From VRUE01 sp963699215 (GTDB taxonomy: Bacteria > Actinomycetota > Thermoleophilia > Solirubrobacterales > 70-9): a DNA stretch of 64,000 bases. Below the pieces are notes generated by a model. The model searched no databases, had not been told where the DNA came from, and saw nothing but the letters and a program-made list of their open reading frames with translations. The stretch covers positions 2,108,001-2,172,000 of the forward strand of contig OY969422.1 of the NCBI GenBank assembly GCA_963699215.1. The letters are read 5' to 3'. Position 1 is the first letter of the stretch. Each line of letters begins with the position of its first letter. Below, one piece after another: positions 61,211-64,000 of the stretch. The position numbers and the translations under genes were made by a program.

Positions 61211-62557
61211 ATGAGCATGAGTGTGGTGGTGATCGCCAACGACTTCTCTGCGGTCAACGTCGCCATCCCGACGATGGAGAAGGACTTCTCCACCAATGTC
61301 AACACGATCCAGTGGGTGGTGAATGCCTACGCGCTGACCTTCGGCGTGATGATCGTCACCGGCGGTCGCCTCGCCGACATGTTCGGCCGGCGGCGCGCCT
61401 TCTTCCTCGGCACGGCGATCTTCGCCTCGATGTCGGCGCTGGGCGGCGCCGCGCAGACGGAGACCTGGCTGATCGCGAGTCGCGTAGCGATGGGAATCGG
61501 CGGGGCGCTGATGTGGCCGGCGATCCTCGGCATGACGTTCGCGCTGCTGCCGGCGGAGAAAGCAGGGCTGGCGGGGGGCATCATCCTCGGCGCGGCCGGG
61601 CTCGGCAACGCGATCGGACCGCTGATCGGCGGCGTGCTCACCGACGCCCTGAGCTGGCGCTGGATCTTCTTCCTCAACGTTCCCATCGCGGCCTTCGCCG
61701 TGCTCGTCACCTACTACCTGGTCAAGGTGAAAGAGCCGGAGGTCGAGGAGCAGAGGATCGACTATCCGGGGATCGCGACCCTCTCGGTCGGGCTCGTCTC
61801 GCTGCTGGTCGCGCTCGACCAGGTCGACCAGTGGGGCTGGGGCGACCCGCGGGTGGTGGCGATGCTGGTGCTGGCGGCGGTGTTGATCGCCGCCTTCGTG
61901 CCGATCGAGCGGCGTGCGGGAATGAGCGCCCTGGTGCCGCGCGACGTGATCGGGAACGAGAGCTTCCGCGCCTCCTGCGTGGCGGTCACGCTGATGTCGG
62001 CGACCTTCTTCGCGGCGTTGCTCTACCTGCCCCAGTTCATGCAGAAGCACCTCGGCTACTCGCCGCTCGAAGCGGGGGTCGGTGTGCTGCCCTTCCTCGC
62101 CACTTTCGCCCTGGTCTCGTTCGTCGCCGGCCCCCTCTACAACCGGGTCGGGGCCAAGCCGCTGGCGGTGGTCGGGGCCGGGTGCATCGCCCTCGCCCCG
62201 TTCCTCTTCTCGCAGGTCACCGAGGGCTCCGCTTACGGGGCGCTCGTTCCCGGGATGTTCGTGCTCGGCATCGGGATCGGCAGCTTCTACCCGACCGCTA
62301 CGACCGCTGGCGTGACCTCGGTCGACGAATCGCAGAGCAGCCTCGCCGGGGGAATCCTCTACATGTGCCAGATCGCCGGCGGCGCGATCGGCCTCGGCCT
62401 GACCACGACGGTCTTCTCCGCCCAGGAATCGTTCGTCGACGGCATCCAGGCCGCCTTCCGCCTCGACGCGGCCCTATCCCTGGTCGGCTTCCTGATCGCC
62501 CTGTTCTTCGTGGGCGGGCGGCTGCTGGGTGGCCGAGCGGCCGGCGAAACCGCTTAG
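61211..62557 (+). CDS. MFS drug:H+ antiporter-2 family transporter (EmrB/QacA-like)
   Basis: 448 aa from the first canonical ATG. NVAIPTMEKDFSTNVNTIQW VVNAYALTFGVMIVTGGRLA DMFGRRR contains motif D and motif A, and AGGIILGAAGLGNAIGPLIG GVLTDALSWRWIFFLNVP is the antiporter motif C. About 13-14 membrane helices. The frame upstream (RTTVLALFAMSMSVVVIAN) also looks coding and forms the first half of helix 1 but has no ATG/GTG/TTG, so the start may be hidden by an indel. Exports an unknown compound. Divergent from leuA. Confidence 0.88.
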   Translation: MSMSVVVIANDFSAVNVAIPTMEKDFSTNVNTIQWVVNAYALTFGVMIVTGGRLADMFGRRRAFFLGTAIFASMSALGGAAQTETWLIASRVAMGIGGALMWPAILGMTFALLPAEKAGLAGGIILGAAGLGNAIGPLIGGVLTDALSWRWIFFLNVPIAAFAVLVTYYLVKVKEPEVEEQRIDYPGIATLSVGLVSLLVALDQVDQWGWGDPRVVAMLVLAAVLIAAFVPIERRAGMSALVPRDVIGNESFRASCVAVTLMSATFFAALLYLPQFMQKHLGYSPLEAGVGVLPFLATFALVSFVAGPLYNRVGAKPLAVVGAGCIALAPFLFSQVTEGSAYGALVPGMFVLGIGIGSFYPTATTAGVTSVDESQSSLAGGILYMCQIAGGAIGLGLTTTVFSAQESFVDGIQAAFRLDAALSLVGFLIALFFVGGRLLGGRAAGETA

Positions 62558-63123
62558 GGACCTCGCAGCAGCTGGTGGACGTTGTCTTTGCCGGGGCCGT
62601 CGCTCAGCCTGTCTTCGCCGTAGCCGCCCCGCAGGATGTCGCTGCCCGGACCGCCGACCAAGACGTCCTTCCCTTCGCCGCCGTATAGGCGATCGGCGCC
62701 CCGTCCGCCGATCAGCCGGTCATCTCCTTCGCCGCCGATCAGCTTGTCGGGACCGCCGCCGCCCCACAGCAGGTCGTCGCCGCTCCCACCGCGCATCGTC
62801 ACCGGCACGGCGATCGCCTTCGAGACCCCGACTCGGTCGTCGCCGCCACCGGCGTTCACTTCGAAGCCGGCGATCGAGGGTGCGTCGCAGATGAGCTCGT
62901 TCGGTTTGTCCTCGGGGTGCGCGCAGACGGTCCCGCCGACTTCGAGCTGCACGACCGAGTCGATTACGTATTCGCGCCCGTCCGGGCTGAGCCAGATCTC
63001 GATCATGTTCGCTTCCTCGCCGCCCGCGAGCAGAACCGTGAAGGTCTTGGGCGCAGCGTGCGCGACCCCAGGCGCCAGCAGCGCCAGGAGGGCGAGCGAG
63101 ATAAGCAGGAGCTTCTTCTTCAT
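62554..63123 (-). CDS. Secreted RTX-repeat calcium-binding protein
   Basis: 189 aa with signal peptide MKKKLLLISLALLALLAPGV (cleavage after AHA). An N-terminal beta-like region with two cysteines (VCAHPEDKPNELIC) is followed by six to seven RTX nonapeptides of type GGxGxDxLx between residues 95 and 180 (GGSGDDLLW, GGEGDDRLI, GGRGADRLY, GGEGKDVLV). These fold into a calcium-loaded beta-roll outside the cell. No enzymatic domain. Overlaps the convergent MFS gene by 4 nt. Confidence 0.85.
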   Translation of the reverse strand: MKKKLLLISLALLALLAPGVAHAAPKTFTVLLAGGEEANMIEIWLSPDGREYVIDSVVQLEVGGTVCAHPEDKPNELICDAPSIAGFEVNAGGGDDRVGVSKAIAVPVTMRGGSGDDLLWGGGGPDKLIGGEGDDRLIGGRGADRLYGGEGKDVLVGGPGSDILRGGYGEDRLSDGPGKDNVHQLLRGP

Positions 63124-63160
63124 CGTCAGTCGTCCCCGCCGCCGATCGGGGTCGGGGCGT

Positions 63161-64000
63161 CTATGAAGGAAACAGCACGACCTTGCCTACGTTGCGGCGC
63201 TCGGCGATGAATCGGTGCGCCTCGCCGGCGCGCTCGAACGAGAACGCCTCGGCTACAACCGGCCGCAGGCGCCCGGACTCGAGATCGGCCGATAGGGGCT
63301 CGACGACGCGATCCAGGTTGCCCTCGGCGTCCCACCACTTGAGCATGTTGAGGCCGAAGACCCCTTTGTTCTCGTTCATCACCAGCAGGCTCTTCCACCA
63401 GGGCATCGTCGCGGTCGGCATCGCCGCCATGCTCTTCAGGGTCAGCGGGATGTCGCGCTTGCCTTCCTTCGAGTTCTCCGAGAGTCCGTACATGACCAGC
63501 CGCCCGCCGGGCCGCAGCAGCCGGTAGTCCTTGCGGAAGGAGGTCGGCCCGAGCGCGTCGATCACCAGGTCGACGCCCTCGCCGCCGGTGATCCGCATCG
63601 CCTCGGCCTCGAAGTCGAGCAAGTGGTAGTCGATCGGGTGGTCGACGCCCTGCTCTCGGATCGCCTCGTGCTTGGAGGCAGAGGCGGTGCCGAAGATCTC
63701 GGCGCCGACGTTGCGGGCGATCTGCGTTGCAGAGATGCCGACGCCACCCGCCGCGGCATGGATCAGCACGCGGTTGCCCTCGCGCAGGCTGCCCATCATG
63801 ATCAGCGCCGCGTAGGCGGTGCCGTAGTTGACCGGGAAGGCCGCTCCCTGCTCGAAGCTGAGGTCGTCGGGCAGGGCAAACGCCTGCTCCGCCGGAACCG
63901 TGACCAGCTCGGCCTGGCCGCCGAAGCGGGTGCCCGCGAACACCCGGTCGCCGACCTGGTGGCCGCTTGCGCCCTCCCCCACCGACTCGATCTCGCCGGC
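63161..64000 (-). CDS. Zinc-binding-family alcohol dehydrogenase / quinone oxidoreductase, 5'-truncated
   Basis: At least 280 aa. The N-terminus lies beyond the window. GDRVFAGTRFGGQAELVTVP, FPVNYGTAYAALIMMGSLRE and NRVLIHAAAGGVGISATQIA (NADPH-binding AAGGVG) identify the MDR superfamily, quinone oxidoreductase/VAT-1 branch. GVDLVIDALGPTSFRKDYRL and the ending FSFERAGEAHRFIAERRNVG KVVLFP agree. No catalytic-zinc cysteine motif is visible in the present part. Substrate unknown. Confidence 0.88.
   Translation of the reverse strand, partial: AGEIESVGEGASGHQVGDRVFAGTRFGGQAELVTVPAEQAFALPDDLSFEQGAAFPVNYGTAYAALIMMGSLREGNRVLIHAAAGGVGISATQIARNVGAEIFGTASASKHEAIREQGVDHPIDYHLLDFEAEAMRITGGEGVDLVIDALGPTSFRKDYRLLRPGGRLVMYGLSENSKEGKRDIPLTLKSMAAMPTATMPWWKSLLVMNENKGVFGLNMLKWWDAEGNLDRVVEPLSADLESGRLRPVVAEAFSFERAGEAHRFIAERRNVGKVVLFPS

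Overview
The window is a high-GC bacterial chromosome segment, most likely from a deep-branching actinobacterium of the Thermoleophilia/Solirubrobacterales type. This is inferred from gene content: a GarA-like FHA protein next to an FtsR-like MerR regulator, a short single-motif RsiG-like anti-sigma protein, MurA with Asp in place of the catalytic Cys, a WS/DGAT acyltransferase, short HisG with HisZ, and dense ATGA/GTGA gene overlaps. No taxonomic search was possible. About 20 genes carry one or more single-base frameshifts. They cluster (8.6-20.8 kb, 31-38.8 kb, 49-51 kb) and look like assembly error rather than gene decay, so coordinates span the reconstructed gene.

Layout: 1-8.5 kb holds lipid and cofactor genes (partial SCP-x thiolase, CcdA, cupin, DinB, WS/DGAT acyltransferase, secreted metalloprotease, NAD synthetase, thioesterase). 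8.6-11.6 kb holds a membrane protein with a sigma-region-4-like head and RskA-like tail, an alkyl-DHAP-synthase-like flavoprotein and an SRPBCC protein. 11.6-23.9 kb is one long minus-strand housekeeping cluster, rpsB-tsf-pyrH-frr-uppS-cdsA-dxr-rseP-ispG-proS-pgsA, ending in a regulatory unit (rsiG-like, garA-like FHA, ftsR-like MerR) with its own promoter. 24-31 kb is a cell-division-associated cluster (pgeF, yggS, sepF, proC, yggT, lspA, rluD) with a tRNA nucleotidyltransferase gene and a phoA-type phosphatase. 30.8-36.5 kb is the histidine operon hisZ-G-D-B-H-A-F. Then come murA, an alpha/beta hydrolase, and an SOS box with a small ORF.

39.2-44.5 kb is a complete minus-strand rRNA operon (16S-23S-5S) without spacer tRNAs, whose 16S and 23S processing stems can be read directly. 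44.5-51 kb holds tyrS, a class A PBP, an alkyladenine glycosylase, argH and a DegT aminotransferase. 51-61 kb is a branched-chain amino acid region: leuA behind a Leu-rich leader peptide and attenuator hairpin, a DUF559/AbiEi protein, a XRE-cupin regulator, leuC, leuD, a Tam-like methyltransferase, leuB, ilvE, and cimA behind a 15-codon ORF and hairpin. The window closes with an MFS exporter, an RTX-repeat secreted protein and a truncated quinone oxidoreductase.

Special structures include two long imperfect palindromes (8.1 and 36.6 kb) centred on short perfect hairpins, and three intergenic hairpins with long stems and similar CTAT-containing loops. No CRISPR array, insertion sequence, prophage or tRNA gene was seen.
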